Assembly: GCF_016924755.1 (NCBI RefSeq)
Contig: NZ_JAFFJX010000003.1
Coordinates: 372,001 to 436,000, forward strand
Direction: 5' to 3'
DNA length: 64,000 bases
Source: Longitalea arenae
GTDB taxonomy: Bacteria > Bacteroidota > Bacteroidia > Chitinophagales > Chitinophagaceae
Shown in pieces: positions 1-7,847 of this stretch (position 1 is its first letter; each line of letters begins with the position of its first letter). The position numbers and the translations under genes were made by a program. Under the pieces are notes generated by a model, which was given only the letters and a program-made list of their open reading frames with translations, was not told the DNA's origin and did not search any database.

Positions 1-722
1 GTTTTTTCCTTGCGGTGCAGGTATATGCAATATATAAGGGTAGATACAAAAGCCCCGGTATTTGAGAAAATGTAAACAATATTGATCTTAAAACTACCAC
101 TGCCATATTTGGCAGCCACTGCTGCAATCGGCTCCCCCTGATCAATCGAAAATCCGTACACCGCCGATAATACGCCTGCCAGAAAACACAACGGCAAACC
201 TTTGGCCAGTGAAAATGTTTGGCCTGTATCCTGGTTTATTTTCAGATCATGTTCCTTGAACCGGCCCGCCACGCCACAGCAGGCAATGCCCAACGCACCA
301 ATGATGATGCCGGCCATGATCCAGCTGGCGCCGTTCTGCGTGAACAAAGTGGCCAGTTGCCCATGCACCAGTGGTGGCAATAAAGTACCCAGCACACAGG
401 AAATGCCCACTGCAATCGCATAAGTCAATGAAAAACCCACATACCGGATGGCCATACCAAAAGCAGTTCCACCAATGCCGTATGCAACGCCATACACGAA
501 GGTTTTAACCATGGCATCGGTTGGCGCCTCCTGCAATACCCTGCCGATCTGCGGTATGGTTAACCAGGCAACAACCAGCGGTAATAAGAACCAGCAAACA
601 GCGGCCTGGGCCAGCCAATACGTTTGCCATGACCATTTCGCCACTTTTTTCTGCGGCGTGTAACACATGGCTGCACAGGAGGCCCCTACTGAATGATATA
701 AAACACCGGTTATTACTTCCAT
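1..722 (-). CDS. RhaT-like sugar:H+ symporter, partial (C-terminus beyond left edge)
   Basis: Membrane transporter of the drug/metabolite superfamily that resembles the L-rhamnose:proton symporter RhaT. The visible 240 residues open with a RhaT-like N-terminus (YTPQKKVAKWSWQTYW near residue 21), followed by alternating hydrophobic segments and a GIGGTAFGMAIRYVGFSL stretch that matches the RhaT GIGNxxYGLxxRYLGMS region. The start is the ATG at 722; no stop occurs before base 1. It is the last visible gene of the minus-strand operon that begins with MaoC at 5907, 156 bases after the amidohydrolase. A second, complete RhaT homologue lies at 52089-53180 inside the rhamnose operon, so this copy probably carries a different substrate, perhaps a sugar acid or lactone handled by the neighbouring enzymes. 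That substrate is inference. Confidence 0.8.
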   Translation of the reverse strand, partial: MEVITGVLYHSVGASCAAMCYTPQKKVAKWSWQTYWLAQAAVCWFLLPLVVAWLTIPQIGRVLQEAPTDAMVKTFVYGVAYGIGGTAFGMAIRYVGFSLTYAIAVGISCVLGTLLPPLVHGQLATLFTQNGASWIMAGIIIGALGIACCGVAGRFKEHDLKINQDTGQTFSLAKGLPLCFLAGVLSAVYGFSIDQGEPIAAVAAKYGSGSFKINIVYIFSNTGAFVSTLIYCIYLHRKEK

Positions 723-878
723 TGGTAAAGCACTCGTTATTTAATTGTCAAACACACATTAATGTTACAACACAGTCCGGGATAACTACCCGATCACCGT
801 ATAACGCAAAAAATAAGGATTTATCATAAGCTGTATTAACACTTTTGTATATATTAATACAGGTTTAATTTATTTCAA

Positions 879-1724
879 TCACAGACTATAAAAGGCGACG
901 GCATTGCCATACACCGCTTTTTGCAAGGCAGCGTCGGGCAATACATCAGATAACACTTTCATATACTGCTGCCAGGTTTGTTGATAGGTTCCCGCCAGTA
1001 AACTTACAGGCCAGTCGCCGCCACAGCAAACGCGGTTCTCGCCAAAATGCTCCAGTACAAATTCAATATATGGTTGAATATCGTCGGTGGTCCAACTGCT
1101 GCCTTTTTTGGAGCAGGTACCCAGCCCTGATATTTTAACGTAAAAATTCCGGTGCGAAGCGGCTGCTTTCATCAGTTCCCCCCATTCGCCAAAGCGTTCA
1201 CCGCTGGCAATGGGCGGCTGGTTCAAATGATCGAGCATCAGCCTTAGCTCGGGCACTTTCTGGGCCACTTCCAACGCTGTCAGCAAATGCTGTGGTGTAA
1301 CGCCTACCACATCGTAGGGCACATCGTAGGCTGCCAGCACAGAAAGGCTTTGGGTCACCGCCGGTTGTAGTAACCATCGAGGATCAGGTTCATCATGTAT
1401 CAGGTGGCGCACGCCTTTGAAATAGGGATTGCCCAGGTATTCTTTAAGGGCGGTTGCTGTGAAGGAGGGATCCTGTAAAGGCATCCAGCCCACCACCCCT
1501 TTTATCCATCCGGTTGCATTGGCAACCTCTAACATCCAGTTGGTATCTTCAAAATTATTGGCCGCCTGCACCAGCACGCCGCCGGTAATGGCGGTCTTTT
1601 CCACTTCGGCCTGTAATTCTTCTATGTCATAATTCCGGTTAAGAATAGAGGTATCGTTCTTTAACCACTCGTACTCGGCTTTTGCAAAATTCCATATGTG
1701 AACATGGGTATCGATAATGTCCAT
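879..1724 (-). CDS. Amidohydrolase (COG3618), L-fucono/L-rhamnono-lactonase type
   Basis: TIM-barrel metal-dependent hydrolase of the amidohydrolase-2 family, 281 residues, the usual length. The metal-binding HxH motif is at residues 7-9 (IDTHVHIW), with the family signatures GVLVQA, GWMPLQDP, GVRHLIHDEPDPRWL and CCGGDWPVS in order. Close relatives open sugar 1,4- or 1,5-lactones such as L-fuconolactone, but 2-pyrone-4,6-dicarboxylate lactonases share the fold, so the exact lactone is not fixed by sequence. No signal peptide; cytoplasmic. It lies between a CaiB/BaiF CoA-transferase (123 bases upstream) and a RhaT-like transporter, on the same strand. Confidence 0.85.
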   Translation of the reverse strand: MDIIDTHVHIWNFAKAEYEWLKNDTSILNRNYDIEELQAEVEKTAITGGVLVQAANNFEDTNWMLEVANATGWIKGVVGWMPLQDPSFTATALKEYLGNPYFKGVRHLIHDEPDPRWLLQPAVTQSLSVLAAYDVPYDVVGVTPQHLLTALEVAQKVPELRLMLDHLNQPPIASGERFGEWGELMKAAASHRNFYVKISGLGTCSKKGSSWTTDDIQPYIEFVLEHFGENRVCCGGDWPVSLLAGTYQQTWQQYMKVLSDVLPDAALQKAVYGNAVAFYSL

Positions 1725-1847
1725 AGCAATCCGTTTGATATCGAATATTGATTAATGATCAGGGAAGCCGCAAGATACATGGCAAAATTCTCAAATAAGG
1801 AATTTTCACCAATCACCATTAATCAACAAGTGGCTTCTGCTGGTTAT

Positions 1848-3011
1848 TCATAATTCGATATTGGATGTTTTCAGGCCAAACTGTAATTCTATCTGTTCAT
1901 TATGTTCACCGAGCAGCGGCGCGCCGATGTCGGAAGTATATAACTCACCGTCGATCCGGATCGGACAACGCGTAGTCGTTATAGAAAGCCCGTTACTGGT
2001 CTTAACCTTTAATTCCATATTCAGCATCTGATAGCCGTTCTCCTGCACCAGGGTATCGTAATCGAGCACTTTAGCGCACCAGATATCGGCGGGTTCCAGC
2101 ACGGCGAGCCAGTCTTCGGTTTTGCGGCTGAGTAAATGTTCCGCCAGGATCGTTTTTATTTCATCGCGCTTTACAAACCACTCGGCGGTATTGGTAAACT
2201 GCTGTAACGCGTCGCATTGCAGCAGGGTTGCCAGTTGTACAATATTACCCATGGCCAGCGCCAGGTAACCATCGGCTGTTTTATAAATACCATAGGGGGC
2301 CGACAAATACGCATGTCCATTATTGATCTCGCTGCGCACCGGCAGTTCGCGGCCATCATTATAAAAACAAGTGAGCACTTCAAACTGAAAATCGAGGATC
2401 GATTCCAGCATACTTACCTGTACCAGGCTTCCTTCATTGGTTATGGTCCGCTGGTATAAGGCGGCCAAAATACCCTGGGCAATATGGGTTCCTGCCAGAA
2501 TATCAACAACCGCCACGCCCATGGGGGTAGGATTATCACTGCGGTTGCTGCTTAGCCAGGTCAAACCTGATACGGCCTGCAATAAGAGGTCCTGACCCGG
2601 CAGGTCTTTCCAGGGCCCTTCGTTACCATAGCCACTTACTTCGGCATAAATGATCTGCGGGTTAATTGCTTTCACCGTTTCATAATCCAGGCCCAGCCTT
2701 TCCATTACACCGGGGCGGAAATTATGCAACAGCACGTCTGCCTGGGCAATCAGTCTTTTCACTTTCTCCAGCTCCTCTTCATTCTTCAGGTCAGCCGCAT
2801 AACTTTGCTTATTGCGGTTGATGGCATGAAAAATGGTAGACTCCCCTTCTATCATCACATTCGATACATACAATTGCCGGCAGATATCGCCTACGCCCGT
2901 CCGTTCGACCTTGATCACCTGCGCCCCCATATCGGCCAGTCGCAAACCAGCCGATGGGCCAGATAAGAACTGGCTAAAATCGACAACAATGATATCTTGT
3001 AAGGGTTTCAT
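1848..3011 (-). CDS. CaiB/BaiF family (class III) CoA-transferase, second copy
   Basis: Family III CoA-transferase, 387 residues, cytoplasmic. It would move CoA between carboxylic acids through an aspartyl-CoA thioester. The N-terminal pattern ([19 protein letters not shown], then QVIKVER), the [15 protein letters not shown] block and [18 protein letters not shown] are family hallmarks. The candidate catalytic Asp is residue 170 in [10 protein letters not shown], the position expected from formyl-CoA transferase (Asp169). The protein is clearly paralogous to the preceding gene at 3146-4294; by eye more than half of aligned residues match. Such pairs can arise by duplication and may act as a heteromer. 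The spacer to the upstream copy carries a GGTAACC-type inverted repeat. Confidence 0.88.
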   Translation of the reverse strand: MKPLQDIIVVDFSQFLSGPSAGLRLADMGAQVIKVERTGVGDICRQLYVSNVMIEGESTIFHAINRNKQSYAADLKNEEELEKVKRLIAQADVLLHNFRPGVMERLGLDYETVKAINPQIIYAEVSGYGNEGPWKDLPGQDLLLQAVSGLTWLSSNRSDNPTPMGVAVVDILAGTHIAQGILAALYQRTITNEGSLVQVSMLESILDFQFEVLTCFYNDGRELPVRSEINNGHAYLSAPYGIYKTADGYLALAMGNIVQLATLLQCDALQQFTNTAEWFVKRDEIKTILAEHLLSRKTEDWLAVLEPADIWCAKVLDYDTLVQENGYQMLNMELKVKTSNGLSITTTRCPIRIDGELYTSDIGAPLLGEHNEQIELQFGLKTSNIEL

Positions 3012-3042
3012 TACTAATTTAACAATTTGTGACTTTTGCAGC

Positions 3043-3131
3043 AGTTACCGGTTTCCGGTTGCCAGTTCCCGGGTCCCTGTTCTCAATGTCTTTGTTTTCC
3101 CCGGTAACCGGAAACTGGTAACCGGCAACCG
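3043..3131. repeat. GGTAACC-family inverted repeat between CoA-transferase genes
   Basis: Two blocks of about 30 bases (3043-3073 and 3099-3131) built from GTTACCGG / CCGGTAAC words face each other, so the RNA can fold into a long imperfect hairpin. The same word family recurs at 16019-16067, 47844-47939 and 6467-6540. It lies inside an operon and has no clear T-run, so it looks like a dispersed repeat or mRNA-stability hairpin rather than a terminator. Confidence 0.7.
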
Positions 3132-3145
3132 AATCGATTCAACAC

Positions 3146-4294
3146 TCACTTTCCTTTGATCAGTTCCTTATTTATCGCCTCCGTATGCTCTCCCAACTGC
3201 GGAGCCGGTTTCGATGAATACAAGCGTTCCCCATTGATACGGATGGGACAACGGGTAGTTGTTATACTTTTTCCCTTCGATGTGGTGATCGTTTGCTCCA
3301 TTTGCAAACAGCTATAAGCCTCCTGCTCCGTCAATCTCTTCCAATCGAGCACTTCCATGGCCCAGAGATCCCTGGCATGCATTTTTTGGAGCCATACCGA
3401 AGAAGGCTGGGTTAACAGGTGTTTTGCCAGCACTGATTTTATTTCATCCCGTAAACTGAAAGCAACTTTCTGGTCATAGGCCATCAGTTCGTTACACCCT
3501 ATGGCTTTCGCCAGTTGCTTTATATCTACCATCGCTATGGCAATATGCCCGTCGGCCGTGGCGTAAATGCCGTATGGCGCATGTAATAACGGATGCCCGT
3601 TATTCACTTTGCTGCGTTTGGGCAGTTTGCCACTGCTATGGTAGGTAGTTAATAATTCAAATTGAAAATCGAGCAGGGATTCCAGCAGACTGATCTCTAT
3701 TAATGCCCCCGTGCCGGTCTTATGTCTTCTTATCAATGCACTTAAAATACCCTGTACCAGTTGCGAACCGCATAAGTTGTCGGCAATGGCCAAACCAAAA
3801 GGCATGGGATTGTCTTTGGCATTACCGGTGGTGTAGGCCAAACCGCTCATCGACTGCAACAACAGGTCCTGCCCCGGGCGGTTCTTCCAGGGGCCTTCTT
3901 TTCCATAGCCGCTGATAGCGCCATAGATAATACGAGGATTGATCTTTCTTACTTCGGGATAGCCCAGACCTATCTTCTCCATAATACCAGGCCTGAAGTT
4001 GTGGGTGAGCACATCTGCTTTTTCAATCAGCTTCTTTACCAAAACCAGGTCTTCCGGATTCTTCAGATCGGCTGTATAACTTTCTTTATTGCGGTTGATG
4101 GTATGAAACAGCAGGGAGCTGTCATCGGTCCAAAGGTCTTTGATAGATAAGCGGCGGCAGGCATCTCCACCCTGCGGACGTTCCACTTTTATGACGCGTG
4201 CCCCCAGGTCGGCCAAACGCAACCCGGCCGAAGGCCCGGATAAGTACTGGCTGAATTCCAGTACCAGCAATCCCTGTAAAGGCAATCGACTCAT
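3146..4294 (-). CDS. CaiB/BaiF family (class III) CoA-transferase, first copy
   Basis: Family III CoA-transferase of 382 residues, paralogue of the next gene. It shows [19 protein letters not shown] followed by RVIKVERP, NFRPGIMEKIGLGY and SGYGKEGPWKNRPGQDLL. The expected catalytic Asp is residue 172 in FGLAIADNLCG. The start codon overlaps the stop of the upstream solute-binding-like gene by four bases (ATGA, 4291-4294), so the two are translationally coupled. With MaoC upstream, this points to a route in which a carboxylate is activated by CoA transfer and then hydrated or dehydrated. Its substrate cannot be read from the sequence. Confidence 0.88.
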   Translation of the reverse strand: MSRLPLQGLLVLEFSQYLSGPSAGLRLADLGARVIKVERPQGGDACRRLSIKDLWTDDSSLLFHTINRNKESYTADLKNPEDLVLVKKLIEKADVLTHNFRPGIMEKIGLGYPEVRKINPRIIYGAISGYGKEGPWKNRPGQDLLLQSMSGLAYTTGNAKDNPMPFGLAIADNLCGSQLVQGILSALIRRHKTGTGALIEISLLESLLDFQFELLTTYHSSGKLPKRSKVNNGHPLLHAPYGIYATADGHIAIAMVDIKQLAKAIGCNELMAYDQKVAFSLRDEIKSVLAKHLLTQPSSVWLQKMHARDLWAMEVLDWKRLTEQEAYSCLQMEQTITTSKGKSITTTRCPIRINGERLYSSKPAPQLGEHTEAINKELIKGK

Positions 4295-5457
4295 ATTGAC
4301 AAGCTCATTTTTTCGCCCTTGCGGCTTTGTTGATAAATGCGGTCTATCTCTTTCAGCACAGTTTCAGGGTTTCCGCCCTGTAACAAATATTGTTGAACCG
4401 GGTCGCCGGCATGATCCTGGAAATGAAGGTACCCATTATATCGCGGGCGCATGTAACCATTCTTCATCACCGGCAATACGGTATGGAAAAAGCTGTTGGT
4501 AAGCAGGTTCGCCATATTGTTCGTCCATGCCGCCAGATGCCCCGGTTGCCCGCCATGCTGCACATAAAAAGTTGACTGACACTCTTCACTGCAAACCCAG
4601 GCTGCAAATTCAACGGCTTCTTTTTTATGTTTAGTATAAGACGATACGGCCAATCCGGTGCCGCCAATCGTACTCCGCAACCGTTTTTTGCCAAAATGAA
4701 CCAGGTTGGCATAGGTCAGCAGGTGTTTCGCATATCCCAGCCTGGCATAGTTCGAATAGCAATAAGCGAAAGGACAATACCAGTAATCATTGGTAGTTGT
4801 CATTAACTCTGCCACCTGAATGGGATTACAGGAAAACAGTTTTTTATCGATGAGCGAATACAGCTCGCGCATGGTTTGCAAAACCTGTACGCCGGTCTCT
4901 TTACTGATCACCTGGTCCCTGCTTCGGAAAGGTTCTTCTCCCAGGGCAATACAAAACATATAAAAGTTCATCAGGATATCGATGGGAATCGAAGGTATGG
5001 CCACCCTGCCTGCTTTGGCCAGGGCGATCAGTTCGTCCCAGGTATCGGGCACGGCTACACCGTTCTGTTGAAAGAGGTCGGCCCGGTAACTGGCAGCAGG
5101 CGTAGCGGCATCGATGGCCAGCGCCCACTGATGATTGTCGTAGTAATAGCTTATATGTGATTCCCCTACCGTATTGCTCGACTGGTTATGCAGGTAAGCG
5201 GCCGGTAAGTATTCGTCTAAAGGTAATACACTATTTGTAGCTGCTGCGCAGCCTACCCAGGGGTGATCGATGATCAGCAGGTCATAATCGTTTACCAGTT
5301 TCTCGAGGGGAAAATCGGCAAACTCCTGTAAAGTCCTTTTTTTCCATTGTATGGTCACCTTCGGGTTAAGCTCCGAAAAGCGCTGGGCTGCAGCCAGCAA
5401 GGGGGTTATGCCTCTGCTGTGTCCCCAGGTAATGCCATTCAAAACGATTTCAGACAT
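4291..5457 (-). CDS. Family 1 solute-binding-protein homologue lacking a signal peptide
   Basis: Protein of 388 residues with the fold signatures of ABC-transporter family 1 binding proteins (COG1653): an N-terminal GxTxxHxxG-like strand, VTIQWKKRTLQEF, the YDLLIID strand, DTWDELIALAKAG, and a C-terminal HKKEAVEFAAWVCSEECQ block. Unlike true extracellular binding proteins it begins directly with MSEIVLNGITWGHSRG: no signal peptide, lipobox or N-terminal membrane helix. No ABC permease or ATPase gene is in the operon. Six bases separate it from MaoC, and it overlaps the CoA-transferase gene by four. I infer a cytoplasmic ligand-binding or scaffold role tied to the CoA enzymes. Alternatively it is exported by a non-classical route. 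Confidence 0.75.
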   Translation of the reverse strand: MSEIVLNGITWGHSRGITPLLAAAQRFSELNPKVTIQWKKRTLQEFADFPLEKLVNDYDLLIIDHPWVGCAAATNSVLPLDEYLPAAYLHNQSSNTVGESHISYYYDNHQWALAIDAATPAASYRADLFQQNGVAVPDTWDELIALAKAGRVAIPSIPIDILMNFYMFCIALGEEPFRSRDQVISKETGVQVLQTMRELYSLIDKKLFSCNPIQVAELMTTTNDYWYCPFAYCYSNYARLGYAKHLLTYANLVHFGKKRLRSTIGGTGLAVSSYTKHKKEAVEFAAWVCSEECQSTFYVQHGGQPGHLAAWTNNMANLLTNSFFHTVLPVMKNGYMRPRYNGYLHFQDHAGDPVQQYLLQGGNPETVLKEIDRIYQQSRKGEKMSLSI

Positions 5458-5463
5458 AAATTC

Positions 5464-5907
5464 CTAACTTTCTTTTTTATTTACCAACAGAATGTGTTCA
5501 CAGATCATTACCAGTTCGCCGTGTTGGTTAAATACTTCTACCAATTCGGTCACCAGGCCATACCCTGGTTTCTTATGTTCTTTTTTATCAGATATGGTGA
5601 CAGTGGCTTTGATCGTGTCGCCAATAAAAACAGGCTTAATGAAACGGAGCCTGTCGTACCCATAGGTCATGGACACTTCGTTAATAACATGTGCTGTTAA
5701 TCCAACGGCAATGGTAAAGATGAGGGTACCGTGGGCGATGCGCTTTTTAAAGGGTTGGGTCTTACACCATTCTTCATCCATATGATGGGGGAAGAAATCG
5801 CCGGACTGGCCTGCATGAATAACGATATCTGTTTCGGTGACCGTGCGTCCGCCGGTTGACCGTTTTTCGTTCAGTTCAAATTCTTCAAAATATTTAGTAA
5901 TACCCAT
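5464..5907 (-). CDS. MaoC-family (R)-specific enoyl-CoA hydratase/dehydratase
   Basis: Single hot-dog-fold hydratase of 147 residues, a normal length for one-domain MaoC proteins. The catalytic signature is [12 protein letters not shown] with Asp37 and His42, matching the SGDxNPxHxD hydratase-2 motif, followed by [14 protein letters not shown], the usual AHG...G helix. It would add or remove water on an enoyl- or hydroxyacyl-CoA. It is the first gene of the minus-strand operon; the 5' side is the long non-coding stretch 5908-6787. Acting with two CoA-transferases, it defines the cluster as CoA-thioester chemistry (for example of a mesaconyl- or itaconyl-like acid); the substrate is unknown. 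Confidence 0.87.
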   Translation of the reverse strand: MGITKYFEEFELNEKRSTGGRTVTETDIVIHAGQSGDFFPHHMDEEWCKTQPFKKRIAHGTLIFTIAVGLTAHVINEVSMTYGYDRLRFIKPVFIGDTIKATVTISDKKEHKKPGYGLVTELVEVFNQHGELVMICEHILLVNKKES

Positions 5908-6466
5908 ACAGGATGTAGAAAATTATCTTATATCTTTTACCAGGTTTAGAATATCAGGCTAATGGATGGCGTAGTGCCATTATAAATATATAACGCAGGC
6001 TGGTGAAAAGGCTGATGTGGCCACGTGCAGATGTAGAAAATGAATCCATTTTTTTCATAAGCAACTATTTTTCAATCGTAATAGATCTCAGGCGTTAAAC
6101 AACCAGAATACCATTGGATGCCTGTTAAGAACTGATGATTTATCACATTCGGAGTTGATGGAAAGACGTGCCACGTCAGTTTTTGAGACAGTCGCTTTTG
6201 AGAGCTTCAGGTAATTGTTAACTGGCCTTTGTCGTCGTTTGTAGATACAATAACAATGTAGGCACAACGTGGCACGCCTCGTCCTTGCTGCTTTTGCTAA
6301 ATAACCAACACTGAACGCTTTAAAGTGGAAAGCTACACAAATTAGCCAGGGGCGTCAATGTCAGGTTTAACTGAAATGATGGAATATTTTACTAAATAAT
6401 ATCAGCTGACAGGTAACAGCTAAAGCACTTTGAGGCGAAAGCCCTTCATATCTTACTAAAACAGGC

Positions 6467-6540
6467 ACCGGTTACCGGTTACAGGTTTCAGGTTACAGGT
6501 TACAGGGTACAGGGTACAGGGTTACAGGGTCAAGGGTACC
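6467..6540. repeat. GGTTACAG / GGGTACAG short-word repeat
   Basis: About nine near-tandem copies of an 8-base word (GGTTACAG drifting to GGGTACAG) in non-coding DNA. It belongs to the same GGTAACC word family seen elsewhere in the window, but in direct orientation. Confidence 0.75.
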
Positions 6541-6607
6541 GAGGAAGAATAATTGATTAGCGGCCAATGCAGGAAGTTTAATAATGCAAGCCGTGCCGAA
6601 TAAAAAG

Positions 6608-6704
6608 AACCACAAACAACAAACAACAAACCACAAACCCCTTAAAGACGACTCCGATCCCGAATAAAAGAACCATAAACCAAAAACCATAAACCATAAA
6701 CGCA
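6608..6704. repeat. ACCACAAAC / ACCATAAAC short-word repeat
   Basis: Irregular copies of a 7-9 base purine-rich word, split by a short unique stretch near 6640-6670. Similar words occur at 35290-35330 and 49840-49868, always in gene-free DNA. Confidence 0.7.
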
Positions 6705-6752
6705 TAAAAAATGAAACAACCGTTTGCGTGTTCCTTTTCCGAATGAAGGCTG

Positions 6753-6760
6753 TAAGTTTG
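6753..6760 (+). promoter_or_regulatory. -7 promoter element for the sugar kinase operon
   Basis: TAAGTTTG is an exact match to the Bacteroidota -7 consensus TAnnTTTG. It lies 28 bases before the ATG at 6788, which argues that translation starts there and not at the in-frame ATG at 6728, upstream of this element. No clear -33 TTTG at ideal spacing. Confidence 0.5.
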
Positions 6761-6787
6761 AAAAAACCACGATTCAACAGACGATCC

Positions 6788-7846
6788 ATGTTCAATAATA
6801 TTTTAACCCGGTATGGCCTCAACCCTGATCTTTATACGATACAACCATTTGGCAGCGGCCTGATCAACCACACCTGGAAGATCAGCAAACCGGATGGCCG
6901 GCCCTGTTATATTCTGCAAAAGATCAATACTGCCGTATTTAAAGAGCCCGAAGCGATTGCCGCCAATATCGAACGCCTGGGCAGCTATTTACAAGCGCAT
7001 GCACCAGCTTATCTTTTCGCGGGGGCACTGCCAACGGCTGCCGGTGAATACCTGTGCCGGAACGAAAAAAATGAGTATTTCCGGCTTTTCCCATTCATAC
7101 CCCGGTCGCATTCCATAGATATGGTGAATAGCCCTGAGCAGGCTTTTGAAGCAGCCCGCCAGTTCGCCCGCTTTACCAACCTGTTGAGCGGGTTCGATGC
7201 CAGCCTTTTACAGATCACCATACCCCAATTCCATGACCTGTCATTGCGGTACCAGCAGTTTCTTACCGCCCTGGCGCAGGGAAATCCTTTTCGCATCGAG
7301 GACGCTGCCGGACTGATCACCTATTTACAAGACCAGCAACACCTGGTTGAAACCTATGAGCGCATTAAAAAAGATCCGGGCTTTACCCTGCGGGTGATTC
7401 ACCACGACACGAAGATCAGCAATGTGCTGTTTGATGAACATGATAAAGGTTTATGTGTGATAGATCTCGACACGGTAATGCCAGGTTATTTCATCAGCGA
7501 TGTAGGCGACATGATGCGTACCTATTTATCGCCCGCCAATGAAGAAGAAAAGGATTTCCAGCAAATAAGCGTCCGGGATGAATTCTTTAGCGCCATTGCC
7601 AAAGGCTACCTGGGTGAAATGCAGCATGTTTTAAGTGCTGCCGAAAAAAAGCACTTTGTATATGCCGGCCAGTTCATGATCTATATGCAGGCTTTGCGTT
7701 TTTTAACAGATCATCTCAACAATGATGTATATTACGGCGCCCGCTACGATGGACATAACTTTATAAGGGCACAAAACCAGGCAGTGCTGCTGCAACAGTA
7801 CACTGCGAAGGAAGAATTGTTTAACGAAATTATTTCAACCATTTAA
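6788..7846 (+). CDS. APH-fold sugar kinase, N-acetylhexosamine 1-kinase (NahK)-like
   Basis: Aminoglycoside-phosphotransferase-fold kinase of 352 residues. It follows NahK of bifidobacteria along its length: PFGSGLINHTW (glycine-rich loop, residues 20-30), YILQKINTAVF, the catalytic loop HHDTKISN at 205-212 and the metal-binding IDLDTVMPG from 225. NahK phosphorylates N-acetylhexosamines at C1; related Bacteroidota proteins may use other sugars, so the substrate is tentative. An in-frame ATG at 6728 would add 20 basic residues but lies before the likely -7 element, so 6788 is preferred. The sugar transporter gene follows after one base, which indicates an import-and-phosphorylate operon. Confidence 0.82.
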   Translation: MFNNILTRYGLNPDLYTIQPFGSGLINHTWKISKPDGRPCYILQKINTAVFKEPEAIAANIERLGSYLQAHAPAYLFAGALPTAAGEYLCRNEKNEYFRLFPFIPRSHSIDMVNSPEQAFEAARQFARFTNLLSGFDASLLQITIPQFHDLSLRYQQFLTALAQGNPFRIEDAAGLITYLQDQQHLVETYERIKKDPGFTLRVIHHDTKISNVLFDEHDKGLCVIDLDTVMPGYFISDVGDMMRTYLSPANEEEKDFQQISVRDEFFSAIAKGYLGEMQHVLSAAEKKHFVYAGQFMIYMQALRFLTDHLNNDVYYGARYDGHNFIRAQNQAVLLQQYTAKEELFNEIISTI

Positions 7847-7847
7847 C

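Larger units (their letters stand above)
5908..6787. other. 880-base gene-free stretch with repeats
   Basis: No credible coding frame. It should hold the promoters of the divergent MaoC operon and kinase gene. A 10-bp inverted pair CGTGCCACGT / ACGTGGCACG lies at 6167-6176 and 6267-6276. A GGTTACAG-word block fills 6467-6540, and a block of ACCACAAAC / ACCATAAAC words fills 6608-6704. Confidence 0.7.

Noticed and set aside
4291-5457. ABC importer binding protein in the usual sense
   Set aside because: No signal peptide, lipobox, permease or ATPase gene; kept as a homologue with unknown role instead.
6493-6822. Minus-strand frame of 109 codons overlapping the kinase start
   Set aside because: It is the translation of the word repeats at 6467-6540 and 6608-6704 and runs into the kinase gene; composition is repetitive Trp/Phe, no family likeness.
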